This document shows, one piece after another, positions 1 to 7,804 of a DNA stretch of 24,644 nt. Below the pieces are notes generated by a model, which saw nothing but the letters and a program-made list of their open reading frames with translations, did not search any database and was not told the origin of the DNA. This stretch comes from JAKAGZ01 sp964412105 (GTDB lineage: Bacteria; Bacteroidota; Ignavibacteria; Ignavibacteriales; Ignavibacteriaceae): assembly GCA_964412105.1 (NCBI GenBank), contig CAYPNM010000044.1, positions 1 to 24,644 on the forward strand, given 5' to 3'. The translations under genes were made by a program, and so were the position numbers. Each line of letters begins with the position of its first letter. Position 1 is the first letter of the stretch.

Positions 1-10
1 ACCTATTTAC

Positions 11-42
11 TTTTGAATTTTGAATTTTAACTTTTGAATTTT
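11..42. repeat. AT-rich direct-repeat tract before thymidine kinase
   Basis: Three imperfect copies of a TTTTGAATTT unit run directly up to the thymidine kinase ATG and leave no room for a purine-rich ribosome binding site. The unit is close to the reverse complement of the ATTCAAAA units in the tract at 2411-2463 in front of the phosphorylase gene, so the same repeat type appears in opposite orientation at two places in the salvage cluster. Function unknown. Confidence 0.6.
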
Positions 43-45
43 ATT

Positions 46-621
46 ATGGAATACACACCACACTCACTCCCAAAAGAAACCGGCTGGATTGAAGTAATTG
101 CCGGATGCATGTTTAGCGGAAAAACCGAAGAGCTTATCAGGAGGTTAAGAAGAGCACAGATAGCAAAACAAACTGTAAAAATTTTTAAACCGAGAATTGA
201 TACAAGATATTCCGAAAGTGATATAGTATCTCATAACGAACAGTCTCTCCCCTCGATTCTTATTTCAGACATTAACGAAGTAACGGAATTTGCAAAAGAT
301 GCGCAGGTAATTGGTATTGATGAAGCACAGTTTTTTTCAAATGACATTGTCGATATCTGCAACAAGCTTGCAAATGGAGGTAAAAGAGTTATTGTTGCCG
401 GGCTGGACCAGGATTACAAAGGCATTCCATTTGAACCGATGCCCCAGCTTTTGGCAATTGCCGAATATATTACAAAAACTTTAGCAATATGTGTTAATTG
501 CGGAAATCCCGCTGACAAAACACAAAGAAAAACTACGTCCTCTGAGAGAGTAGTTGTGGGCGCTGCCGATATTTATGAAGCGCGCTGCCGGAAATGTCAT
601 TACATCCCAAAAGAAAATTAG
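46..621 (+). CDS. tdk: Thymidine kinase (TK1 family)
   Basis: Phosphorylates thymidine to dTMP with ATP in the cytoplasm, the entry step of thymidine salvage. The 191-residue product has the TK1-type order: a P-loop GCMFSGKT at residues 20-27, the Walker B/catalytic segment DEAQFF at 92-97 with Glu93 as the expected general base, and a C-terminal zinc ribbon with ligands Cys149, Cys152, Cys181 and Cys184. The length is normal for bacterial TK1-type enzymes. I start at ATG 46; an in-frame TTG at 34 would add four residues but lies inside the upstream repeat tract. No Shine-Dalgarno sequence is visible. The nucleoside transporter gene follows 9 nt after the stop, so uptake and phosphorylation of nucleosides are probably co-transcribed. 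Confidence 0.97.
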   Translation: MEYTPHSLPKETGWIEVIAGCMFSGKTEELIRRLRRAQIAKQTVKIFKPRIDTRYSESDIVSHNEQSLPSILISDINEVTEFAKDAQVIGIDEAQFFSNDIVDICNKLANGGKRVIVAGLDQDYKGIPFEPMPQLLAIAEYITKTLAICVNCGNPADKTQRKTTSSERVVVGAADIYEARCRKCHYIPKEN

Positions 622-630
622 AGGCGAATT

Positions 631-1974
631 ATGGATATTATCAGAGGCATACTCGGAATTATCCTCCTGTTGGGTATTGCTTTTATACTTTCGAATAATA
701 AGAAACATATTAATTGGAGACTCGTTGGCGGCGGTTTGGGTCTTCAAATAATTTTCGCTTTTTTTATATTAAAAGGTGATTACCTTCGCTCAATATTTGC
801 ACCGCTTGGCTGGGTAAAAGATTTCTTTTACTGGATAAGTGGCTTTTTTGTCGTAGTCCTGAATTTTACAACAGAAGGAGCAAAATTTGTTTTTGGAAAT
901 TTAGCCATAAGTCCGGGACTGGATGGAAGCCTTGGATCCTTTTTTGCTTTCCAGGTTCTGCCTACTGTTATTTTCTTTGCTAGCTTGATGTCTATTCTAT
1001 ACTATCTTGGAATAATGCAAAAGATCGTCCAGGGAATGGCTTGGGTAATGGCTAAGGTTATGGGAACAAGCGGGGCTGAATCACTTTCGTGCACAGCTAA
1101 TATCTTCGTAGGTCAGACTGAAGCGCCTCTAATGATAAAACCTTTTATTAAAGGAATGACCAAAAGTGAAATTCTCACTATTATGGTCGGCGGTATGGCT
1201 ACAATCTCTGGTGGAGTTATGGCTGCCTACATTCAGATTCTCGGAAATTCATATGCCAAAATTCACGGGCTTCCTCTCGATCAGGCACGTCAGCTTTTTG
1301 CCACCCAGCTGTTAGGCGCAAGCGTAATGGCAGCACCTGCTGCAATGCTTATTTCTAAAATTTTGTTTCCGGAAACAAGCGAACCTGAAACAAAAGGAAC
1401 TGTCAAAGTTAAAGTTGAAAAAAACGCCTCTAACTTTATTGAATCCGCCTCGAATGGTGCATCTGATGGACTTTCACTTGCTTTGAATATCGGGGCAATG
1501 TTGATAGCATTTATTGCTTTGATTGCTTTGGTTAATTATGTTCTCCAGGGAATCGGAGATATTACAGGATGGAATGCCGGCTTGCAGGCCACTTATGGAC
1601 AGCCGCTAAATTTTCAGCTAATACTTGGATGGATACTTCAATTTTTGGCAGTAGGTATTGGAGTTCCATGGAAAGATGCTCTTAACTTCGGCAGTTTGCT
1701 TGGAACGAAAGTAGTATTAAATGAATTCGTAGCCTACCTTGAAATGGGCAAAATGATCGCAGCGAATACCTTAACCAGTCCGAAAGGGATCATGATGGCA
1801 ACTTATGCTCTATGCGGTTTTGCGAATTTCAGTTCTATCGCGATACAAATAGGAGGCCTTGGACCTTTAGCCCCCAATAAAAAATCAGATATTGCTTCGC
1901 TGGGAATCAAAGCAGTCATTGGTGGAACCCTTGCAACATTAATGACTGCAACTCTTGCAGGAATGCTCTTTTAA
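631..1974 (+). CDS. nupC: Concentrative nucleoside transporter (CNT/NupC family)
   Basis: Inner-membrane, cation-coupled nucleoside importer of 447 residues. Many hydrophobic segments span its length. CNT-family signatures are present: GQTEAPLMIKPF in the first half, MVGGMATISGGVMAAY just after it, and in the second half NEFVAYLEM and YALCGFANFSSIAIQIGGLG, the regions that line the nucleoside and ion sites in this family. A hydrophilic lysine-rich stretch around residues 245-265 looks like a cytoplasmic loop. The start ATG follows a GAGG ribosome binding site and is 9 nt behind the thymidine kinase stop, so the two are very likely one operon. The purine nucleoside phosphorylase gene lies further downstream. 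The ion and the nucleoside preference cannot be told from sequence alone. Confidence 0.94.
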   Translation: MDIIRGILGIILLLGIAFILSNNKKHINWRLVGGGLGLQIIFAFFILKGDYLRSIFAPLGWVKDFFYWISGFFVVVLNFTTEGAKFVFGNLAISPGLDGSLGSFFAFQVLPTVIFFASLMSILYYLGIMQKIVQGMAWVMAKVMGTSGAESLSCTANIFVGQTEAPLMIKPFIKGMTKSEILTIMVGGMATISGGVMAAYIQILGNSYAKIHGLPLDQARQLFATQLLGASVMAAPAAMLISKILFPETSEPETKGTVKVKVEKNASNFIESASNGASDGLSLALNIGAMLIAFIALIALVNYVLQGIGDITGWNAGLQATYGQPLNFQLILGWILQFLAVGIGVPWKDALNFGSLLGTKVVLNEFVAYLEMGKMIAANTLTSPKGIMMATYALCGFANFSSIAIQIGGLGPLAPNKKSDIASLGIKAVIGGTLATLMTATLAGMLF

Positions 1975-1986
1975 ATTTCGGGTTCT

Positions 1987-2006
1987 AAGCCTGCCGGTAG
2001 GCAAGG
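1987..2006. repeat. GC-rich hairpin, REP-like
   Basis: GCCTGCCGGTAGGC at 1989-2002 folds back on itself (GCCT/AGGC outer pairs plus further inner pairs) and stands out as GC-rich in AT-rich surroundings. It shares the GCCTGCC core with the larger hairpin at 23338-23373. It lies 12 nt after the nupC stop and may act as an mRNA 3'-end structure or be a dispersed repeat. No T-tract follows, so it is not a standard terminator. Confidence 0.5.
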
Positions 2007-2061
2007 TTTATACTTGATAATTAAAATAAAAGAACCATTAATATGAGAGGGGGAGCTATTT

Positions 2062-2421
2062 ATGGTTAAGAGCAATAATTTAATTCAGGAGAAAAGCTTT
2101 AATTTTGCCTTGTCAATTATTGACTTGTATAAAAAGCTTACAAAAGAGAAAGAATATATTTTATCAAAACAATTATTGAGAAGTGGGACAAGCATCGGCG
2201 CAAATGTTGAAGGAGCTCTTGCTGGTCAAACAAAGAAAGATTTTATTGCAAAAATGTCAATTGCATCAAAAGAATCCAGAGAAACAAGTTATTGGTTGCG
2301 TTTATTGAAGAGAAGTAATCTAGTTAATTTATCATACGAAAAATATTTGTTAGAAATTAATGATATAATTAATATATTAACTGCAATAGTAAAAACTTCT
2401 CAATCTAGAGTTAATTCATAA
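2062..2421 (+). CDS. Four-helix-bundle protein (23S rRNA IVS/Avd-like family)
   Basis: A 119-residue helical protein with the features of the family named after intervening sequences in 23S rRNA genes. It has a long N-terminal helix, then the highly conserved LRSGTSIGANVEGALAGQ turn at about residues 39-56, then KDFIAKMSIASKESRETSYWL and a last helix containing the NDIINILTAIVK-like segment. Family structures are five-fold or four-helix-bundle assemblies with a basic surface; the cellular role outside diversity-generating retroelements (where Avd is an accessory protein) is unknown. No reverse transcriptase or variable repeat is visible here. GAGGGGGAG at 2047-2055 is a strong ribosome binding site. 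The gene separates nupC from the phosphorylase gene, is flanked by a GC-rich hairpin and by an AT-rich repeat tract, and its last codons run into that tract, which suggests insertion as a cassette. Confidence 0.9.
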   Translation: MVKSNNLIQEKSFNFALSIIDLYKKLTKEKEYILSKQLLRSGTSIGANVEGALAGQTKKDFIAKMSIASKESRETSYWLRLLKRSNLVNLSYEKYLLEINDIINILTAIVKTSQSRVNS

Positions 2422-2463
2422 TTCAACAATCATAATTCATAATTAAGCATTCAACATTCAAAA
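2411..2463. repeat. AT-rich direct-repeat tract (CATAATT / ATTCAACA units)
   Basis: Repeated CATAATTCATAATT and ATTCAACA/ATTCAAAA units occupy the whole gap between the four-helix-bundle gene and the phosphorylase gene. The tract supplies the last codons of the first gene and the bases just before the TTG start of the second. It leaves no visible ribosome binding site for the phosphorylase. Confidence 0.6.
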
Positions 2464-2464
2464 T

Positions 2465-3286
2465 TTGATAGACTTAGGCTTCAAATATCGAGAATTGATA
2501 AAAATTCTTCAGAAAGAAATCCCCGAAGCTCCGGATATTTCCCTAATCCTTGGCAGCGGACTCGGGGACTTTGCTAATACAGTTGAAGTGAAAAAAACAA
2601 TTTCAGCTAAGGAACTCCCTGGCTATCCGCCTTCAACAATTGAAGGTCACGAAGGTAAAATACATTTTGCCCTATATGAAGGTAAGAAACTACTGATCTT
2701 TCAAGGAAGGATACATTTTTATGAAGGTTATCATATTTCAGAATGTATGCTCCCTGTTTTTATTTCTTACAAATTGAACTGCAAACGAATTTTTATTACA
2801 AACGCTGCCGGAGGAGTAAATATAAAATTTCAACCCGGCGATCTTATGCTTATTAATTCTTTTAATACGATTTTCATAAAAACGGAAATTACGCGTCTAA
2901 TAGGCATCACCTCAGAAAAAGGGAAAGGAAATTTAATTGATTTTACTTCAAAAGAATTTAACTCGATTATTAAAACAGCCGCATTGAAAGAAGAGATTGA
3001 CCTTAAAGAAGGTGTTTATTGGTACAATAAAGGCCCGGCTTATGAAACTCCCGCTGAGATTCAAATGGTTTCCAGGTTTGGCGGAGATGCAGTAGGAATG
3101 TCATCTGCCCACGAGGCTGTATTTGCTGCTTTCCTTGGAATGCAGGTCTCCTCTGTCTCATTGATAACAAATCTCGCGGCAGGCCTCTCAACTAAGAAAC
3201 TGACGCACAAGGAAGTTACAGAAACTGCAAATCTTGCAAAGACAAAATTTGAAAGATTAGTAAAAAGAATGATCTCGTTGCTTTGA
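2465..3286 (+). CDS. punA: Purine nucleoside phosphorylase, trimeric type
   Basis: Cleaves purine (deoxy)nucleosides with phosphate to free base and (deoxy)ribose-1-phosphate. The 273-residue protein has the low-molecular-mass PNP signatures: LILGSGLGDF near residue 27 (phosphate loop), GRIHFYEGY near 82 with the active-site His, NAAGGVN, YETPAEIQM with the purine-contacting Glu, and LITNLAAGLS where Asn occupies the position that favours 6-oxopurines (inosine, guanosine) in this family. The segment after PGDLM is INSFN rather than the usual DHIN, a local divergence. The start is a TTG: an in-frame stop lies 21 nt upstream, no ATG exists before the core fold, and the distance to the phosphate loop fits the family. 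With tdk and nupC it completes a nucleoside uptake and salvage cluster. Confidence 0.93.
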   Translation: MIDLGFKYRELIKILQKEIPEAPDISLILGSGLGDFANTVEVKKTISAKELPGYPPSTIEGHEGKIHFALYEGKKLLIFQGRIHFYEGYHISECMLPVFISYKLNCKRIFITNAAGGVNIKFQPGDLMLINSFNTIFIKTEITRLIGITSEKGKGNLIDFTSKEFNSIIKTAALKEEIDLKEGVYWYNKGPAYETPAEIQMVSRFGGDAVGMSSAHEAVFAAFLGMQVSSVSLITNLAAGLSTKKLTHKEVTETANLAKTKFERLVKRMISLL

Positions 3287-3388
3287 TTTTATCCGCGTTT
3301 TTTCCACTTCTATTTTTAGCTTTCTATTTTAGCTGTTAAAGTTTTAGGCAAATTTAGCTTAAAATAAGGCTTTTTATGATTGTTTTAG

Positions 3389-3417
3389 TTGACTTTCAAA
3401 CCCTTATCTGGTAATTT
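3389..3417 (+). promoter_or_regulatory. Candidate sigma70-type promoter for secD-secF
   Basis: TTGACT (3389-3394) and TAATTT (3412-3417) are separated by exactly 17 nt in the 178-nt gap before secD. The predicted transcript would have a leader of about 40 nt. This rests on match to the consensus only, and AT-rich DNA gives chance matches. Confidence 0.35.
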
Positions 3418-3464
3418 TAGCAGTTAATTATTTTTATAAAAATTCTACAGAACAACTATTTAAT

Positions 3465-5408
3465 ATGAAAGAATTCAGATTTAGAATTATAATAATTCTT
3501 GCAGCAATTGGATTGAGTTTATACCTGCTTTATCCTACATACAAAACCTATCAAAATAATAAAAGGATAAATCAGGAGGTAAGTCAAAGAGATGCAGAAA
3601 TATTAAAGGCAACTCCTGATATTTCTAGGGAAACTCTTGAAAAAAAATTAAGACTGGTGGAAGATAGTCTGAAGGCTGCTGATCCAACCTACGCAACAAC
3701 AAAAATAAAAAGCCTTAAGCTTGGTCTTGACCTTCAGGGTGGAATGAGAGTTGTTCTGGAAGTTAACACAGGAAAGTTACTTGAAAAACTGGCGAAGAGT
3801 CCGGACGATGTTTTTAAACAGGTAATGGCTCAGGCTGAAAAAGAAGCAGCTACCTCCGATGAATCTGTTGTCGATATTTTTGCAAGAATTATGAAGCAAA
3901 AAGGAATAAGGCTTAGCAGATACTATGGCTCGATAAGAGATGATGATAGTAAAATAATAAGTGATTTGAAAAAGGACGCTGATGACGCTGTCGCACGCGC
4001 AATGGAAATTATTAGGAACAGGGTTGATCAATATGGAGTTTCAGAGCCGTCCATTCAACGCCAGGGCGGAAGAAGAGTTATCGTTGAATTACCGGGTGTT
4101 GCTCGCGAAGAAGAGGCTAAACAATTATTGCAGGGTACCGCTTTACTGGAATTTAAACTTGTTAAAGATCCTGAATATACTATTTCAATTATGAAGAAAA
4201 TTGATGACGTGCTTGCTGGCAAAAAGATTGGTTCTGATACAACAGCCTCTGATACTTCTTCGGTAAAAAATAAATCAAAATCTAAAAAAGGTACTGATAC
4301 TTCCCTTGCCTCAAACGATACTACAAAGCAGCTTTCTAAGGAAGAGTTTGAAAAACAACATCCGTTTTTCTCGATTGCAATGCTTGATCCTAATAGTAAA
4401 ACCGCTGATGCTTACGTTAGAGCAGATGAAAAAGATAAATTAAAATTGATGCTTGCACAACCCAATGTCCAGGCAGTTATTCCAAACAATGTTGAATTTG
4501 ATTTCAGTGCAAAGCCCATCGCTTACCAGGATGGTAAGGGTGTCTATCTTTTATATTGTGTTGAAAAACAACCTGAACTTACCGGCGGAGTTATAACTAA
4601 TGCTCAGGCAAATATAGATCCGAATACTTCCTCACCTGTTGTCAATATGCAGATGAATTCCGAAGGAGCAACAGAATGGGCCAGGATAACTGGTGCTAAT
4701 GTTGGCAAAAGGATGGCTATAATTCTTGACGGAGCCGTTTATTCAGCTCCAAACATAATTGGAAAAATTCCTGGAGGAAATTCTCAGATTACGGGAATGG
4801 CAAATATGGAAGAGGCAAAACTTCTTGAGATCGTTCTTAAAGCCGGTGCTCTGCCCGCCCCTGTCAAAATTATTGAGGAAAGAACTGTTGGCCCGTCTCT
4901 TGGTCAGGATTCAATCTATGCGGGATTTAAATCAACATTAATTGGTTTTCTTGTAGTAGCAATTTTTATGATCCTTTATTACAGAAAAGCAGGAACAATT
5001 GCTGCTGTCTCTTTGATTTTTACAATTCTTTTTATTCTTGGCGTGCTCGCAGGATTTAGCGCAACTCTGACTCTTCCGGGTATTGCCGGTATTATCCTTA
5101 CTATAGGTATGGCCGTCGACGCTAACGTACTAATCTACGAAAGAATAAGGGAAGAACTTGCTACTGGAAAAACAATTAAAGCATCAGTTGATAGTGGCTT
5201 TGAAAAAGCAAATTCTGCAATCGTCGATTCTAATATTACAACATTCCTTACCGGAATAATTCTTTACCAATTTGGTTCGGGACCTGTTCAGGGTTTTGCT
5301 TTAACTCTGATGATTGGTATTGGTGCCAGTTTATTCAGTGCACTTGTTATTGCAAAAGTCGTCTTTAATATAATGGTCGCAAAAGGAATGAAAATTTCAT
5401 TAGGTTAA
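3465..5408 (+). CDS. secD: Protein translocase subunit SecD
   Basis: Membrane subunit that uses the proton motive force, with SecF, to pull proteins through SecYEG on the outer face. The 647-residue protein has one N-terminal membrane helix (about residues 6-25), the family motif LKLGLDLQGGMRVVLEV near 85, the repeat RNRVDQYGVSEPSIQRQG, a large periplasmic P1 region, and five C-terminal membrane helices. The signature AVDANVLIYERIREE includes Asp552, the acidic residue tied to proton use in SecD. A low-complexity Ser/Thr/Lys/Asp insert at about residues 256-288 sits in the periplasmic domain. ATG 3465 starts immediately before the first helix. secF follows after 83 nt with its own strong ribosome binding site. 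Separate secD and secF argue against Bacteroidia, where the two are normally fused. Confidence 0.97.
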   Translation: MKEFRFRIIIILAAIGLSLYLLYPTYKTYQNNKRINQEVSQRDAEILKATPDISRETLEKKLRLVEDSLKAADPTYATTKIKSLKLGLDLQGGMRVVLEVNTGKLLEKLAKSPDDVFKQVMAQAEKEAATSDESVVDIFARIMKQKGIRLSRYYGSIRDDDSKIISDLKKDADDAVARAMEIIRNRVDQYGVSEPSIQRQGGRRVIVELPGVAREEEAKQLLQGTALLEFKLVKDPEYTISIMKKIDDVLAGKKIGSDTTASDTSSVKNKSKSKKGTDTSLASNDTTKQLSKEEFEKQHPFFSIAMLDPNSKTADAYVRADEKDKLKLMLAQPNVQAVIPNNVEFDFSAKPIAYQDGKGVYLLYCVEKQPELTGGVITNAQANIDPNTSSPVVNMQMNSEGATEWARITGANVGKRMAIILDGAVYSAPNIIGKIPGGNSQITGMANMEEAKLLEIVLKAGALPAPVKIIEERTVGPSLGQDSIYAGFKSTLIGFLVVAIFMILYYRKAGTIAAVSLIFTILFILGVLAGFSATLTLPGIAGIILTIGMAVDANVLIYERIREELATGKTIKASVDSGFEKANSAIVDSNITTFLTGIILYQFGSGPVQGFALTLMIGIGASLFSALVIAKVVFNIMVAKGMKISLG

Positions 5409-5491
5409 CTAAAAACAGAACTGCCTGTCTGCATCATTCCAGAGTTAATTGAAGATGGCGGCCGGGTAAGTATACAGGAGCATAAATATAA

Positions 5492-6631
5492 ATGAGATTA
5501 TTCGAAAATCTTCATATCGATTGGTTAGGGAAAAGAAAATTTTTCTATTTTGTATCAGCCGCACTTTTTCTGATTGGTTTATTCAACGTTATAATCAGAG
5601 GTTTTCACTTCGGGATTGATTTCAAAGGCGGTACTGAAATAGTTCTTCAATTTGATAATCCTGTGAATATAAGTACAGTCAGAGGATACGTTGAAAAGAT
5701 GGGATTGGGAAATATTGAAATAAAAACCTTCGGCGGTGAAACTGGGGTTATGGTAAGAACTGAGTTACAGGAAATTCCGGCCAATATTTATCCGAATGTA
5801 GTTAAGAATATTGAAGCTACCATTAATAATATTTTTCCCGGCATTCCCTTCAATAAAGTGGATTCTACATCCAATTCCGTTACTTACGCATTCACAAATC
5901 CTGATACTACAAGCGATATGGTTAATAAACTCCTTGCTGCGGGTTATCAGGCAGGAAAGGTTTCAGAAGAACCTGATAACAAGCAATTAATCGTTAATGT
6001 TGGTATAGCAGATTGGTTAAAAGAGAACTTGAAAACGGACATGGCTAATAATCCTTTTAAAATTATAAAGGAAGACCACGTAGGACCTAAAGTAGGTAAG
6101 GAATTAAAACAGGATGCGGTCATTGCAGTTGTACTATCACTAATTGCTATTTTAATTTATCTCGCATTCAGATTCAAATTCATTTTTGCTCTTGGTGCAG
6201 TTGTTGCTCTTTTCCACGATGTGCTGATAACTCTTGGTTTATATGCTTCACTATATGGAGTTATACCCGGACTCAACCTTGAAATTGATCTTACAGTTGT
6301 TGCCGCATTCCTTACACTCATCGGTTATTCCGTAAACGATACGGTAATTGTATTCGACAGAGTTAGGGAAAATTTAAAAATTCACAAAACAATGCCGCTG
6401 TTCGATTTAATAAATATGAGTGTCAACAGAACAATGAGCCGTACTATTCTTACCGGAGGTACAACCTTAATGGCAACAATAGTACTCTTAATCTTTGGCG
6501 GTGAAGTGCTGAGAGCATTCTCATTCACCCTTTTCTTTGGTATCATCACTGGAACCTACTCTTCAATATTTATAGCCAGTGCATTGGTTCTTGAATACGC
6601 AAACAGATCCAAGAAAAAAATGCAGTTTTAA
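5492..6631 (+). CDS. secF: Protein translocase subunit SecF
   Basis: Partner of SecD in the accessory Sec translocon complex. The 379-residue protein has an N-terminal membrane helix after the LGKRKFFYF segment, the family motif HFGIDFKGGTEIVLQF near residue 37, a periplasmic domain that is long for the family (about residues 60-190), and five C-terminal membrane helices containing IGYSVNDTVIVFDRVREN, the SecF counterpart of the SecD proton-site motif. ACAGGAG at 5474-5480 sets the ATG at 5492. A terminator hairpin lies just behind the stop, so secF is the last gene of this unit. Confidence 0.97.
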   Translation: MRLFENLHIDWLGKRKFFYFVSAALFLIGLFNVIIRGFHFGIDFKGGTEIVLQFDNPVNISTVRGYVEKMGLGNIEIKTFGGETGVMVRTELQEIPANIYPNVVKNIEATINNIFPGIPFNKVDSTSNSVTYAFTNPDTTSDMVNKLLAAGYQAGKVSEEPDNKQLIVNVGIADWLKENLKTDMANNPFKIIKEDHVGPKVGKELKQDAVIAVVLSLIAILIYLAFRFKFIFALGAVVALFHDVLITLGLYASLYGVIPGLNLEIDLTVVAAFLTLIGYSVNDTVIVFDRVRENLKIHKTMPLFDLINMSVNRTMSRTILTGGTTLMATIVLLIFGGEVLRAFSFTLFFGIITGTYSSIFIASALVLEYANRSKKKMQF

Positions 6632-6641
6632 AAGCTCCTCA

Positions 6642-6676
6642 AACCTCCGGTGCTTTGAAAGTCCTGGAGGTTTTTT
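6642..6676 (+). terminator. Rho-independent terminator after secF
   Basis: AACCTCC (6642-6648) pairs with GGAGGTT (6666-6672) around a 17-nt loop, followed by a run of six T (6671-6676). It begins 10 nt after the secF stop codon and should end the secD-secF transcript. Confidence 0.85.
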
Positions 6677-6809
6677 ATTTTTATTCGCCGCAATTAATCC
6701 CTTAAATTAAGCTCCACAAAAAAAATTAATTACTTCTTCTCTCCCTTTTTACTAATTTACCAGGTGACAAACTTCAATAACTTTGGGGGTATATCAAATT
6801 ATCATTAAA

Positions 6810-7370
6810 ATGGATAAGGATAAAAATCGTGTTTGTCCGGTTGAACTGGCAAACTCACTCGACAGTAAAATTAGAAGATGGTTACAAAATCCACAGAAAA
6901 TATTATTACCATATATAACCGAAGGAATGACGGCCCTTGATATCGGATGCGGACCTGGATTTTTTTCAATTGAGATGGCAAAATTAGTAGGAGAAAAAGG
7001 AAGAGTTATAGCCGCAGATCTGCAGGAAGGAATGCTTCAAAAATTAAGAGGCAAAATAAAGGGAACCACACTTGAAAATAGAATAGCTTTAGTGAAATGT
7101 GATAAGGATAAAATAAACGTATTTGACAAAGTCGATTTTATTTTAGCATTTTATATGGTTCACGAAGTACCCGATAAAGAAAAATTATTTACTTCACTAA
7201 AAAATATATTGAAAGAGAACGGACAATTCTTGATTGTTGAGCCAAAATTATTCCACGTTACAAAAAAGGAATTTGCGTCAACTATTGAAAAATCGGTGAA
7301 AGCTGGATTCAAAGCAGATGACGGACCAATTCTGCATTTTAGCTTTTCTGCTTTATTAACGCATAGCTGA
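6810..7370 (+). CDS. Class I SAM-dependent methyltransferase
   Basis: Cytoplasmic methyltransferase of 186 residues with the Rossmann-like SAM fold. Motif I is LDIGCGPGFFSIEMA (Asp44 onward), motif II ends in the acidic VIAADL, motif post-I is LVKCD, and IVEPK is the usual strand after the central helix. The N-terminal CPVELANSLDSKIRRWLQNP block marks a subfamily of short methyltransferases found with the same opening in many anaerobes; the substrate is not known. A TTG at 6783 would add nine residues, and the GGGGG at 6785-6789 is 20 nt from ATG 6810, so the exact start is not certain; I prefer the ATG. It is convergent with the next gene, 17 nt away. Confidence 0.85.
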   Translation: MDKDKNRVCPVELANSLDSKIRRWLQNPQKILLPYITEGMTALDIGCGPGFFSIEMAKLVGEKGRVIAADLQEGMLQKLRGKIKGTTLENRIALVKCDKDKINVFDKVDFILAFYMVHEVPDKEKLFTSLKNILKENGQFLIVEPKLFHVTKKEFASTIEKSVKAGFKADDGPILHFSFSALLTHS

Positions 7371-7396
7371 TTTAATTACAGCGCCCCTCAGCTTTT
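7365..7396. terminator. Weak shared hairpin between convergent genes
   Basis: AGCTGA (7365-7370) pairs with TCAGCT (7388-7393) around a 17-nt loop. The stem contains both stop codons, the methyltransferase TGA on the plus strand and the zinc ribbon TGA on the minus strand. TTTTCTTC follows on the plus side. It may serve as a weak terminator; the stem is only 6 bp. Confidence 0.3.
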
Positions 7397-7555
7397 CTTC
7401 GAAGTAACAGCCATAAAATCTGAGTAAACCCTCTTTACGCTCTTGCTTTTACATTTAGGACAGGTAAAAGTTTTTTTACTGCTGTATTCGCTGATGCTTA
7501 ATTGAAGTGAAAATGTTTTGTTGCATTTATTGCATTTAAAGTCATATACAGGCAT
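7388..7555 (-). CDS. FmdB-type zinc ribbon protein
   Basis: A 55-residue protein beginning MPVYDFKCNKC, with paired CxxC knuckles (CNKC near residue 8, CPKC near residue 38) expected to bind one zinc ion, then a basic, serine-rich tail. This is the FmdB/CxxC-CxxC-SSSS family, named from formamidase operons but of unclear role; members are small putative regulatory or metal-handling proteins. A longer frame opens at 7651, but GGGGG (7560-7564) sits 4 nt before ATG 7555 and family members start at MPxYxF, so the short form is chosen. Confidence 0.85.
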   Translation of the reverse strand: MPVYDFKCNKCNKTFSLQLSISEYSSKKTFTCPKCKSKSVKRVYSDFMAVTSKKS

Positions 7556-7736
7556 ATCGCCCCCAAAAATTTTTATAACCTGATACCTATAAATTAATAA
7601 ACAGAAAGGAATTTTTGAATAGCAAAAATTCATCGCAATTCCTTTATCCAAATTTATGCAGATATTGGCTTAATTACTTAATTTATTGTTACTTTATTAA
7701 TTTATCTGGTTAAATAAATCTGAAAATTATCAGTTG

Positions 7737-7765
7737 TTGTCCGAAATTGATATATCAGTTAAAAT
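7737..7765 (+). promoter_or_regulatory. Candidate promoter for the RsgA-type GTPase gene
   Basis: TTGTCC (7737-7742) and TAAAAT (7760-7765) are 17 nt apart. A transcript would begin near 7772, after the in-frame TTG at 7769 and before ATG 7805, which supports ATG 7805 as the true start. Consensus match only. Confidence 0.4.
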
Positions 7766-7804
7766 ATATTGGGTATTGGCGAAACTCTTTTATATACTAA
7801 AATT

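Noticed and set aside
2062..2421. A diversity-generating retroelement based on the Avd-like gene
   Set aside because: No reverse transcriptase, template repeat or variable repeat is present on either side; only the four-helix-bundle gene is found.
5419..5478. CCTGT...ACAGG between secD and secF as another REP-like hairpin
   Set aside because: The arms are only 5 bp and almost 50 nt apart, with no inner stem; this is not enough to call a repeat.
7556..7651. N-terminal extension of the zinc ribbon gene to 7651
   Set aside because: The strong GGGGG ribosome binding site and the family's MPxYxF opening point to ATG 7555.
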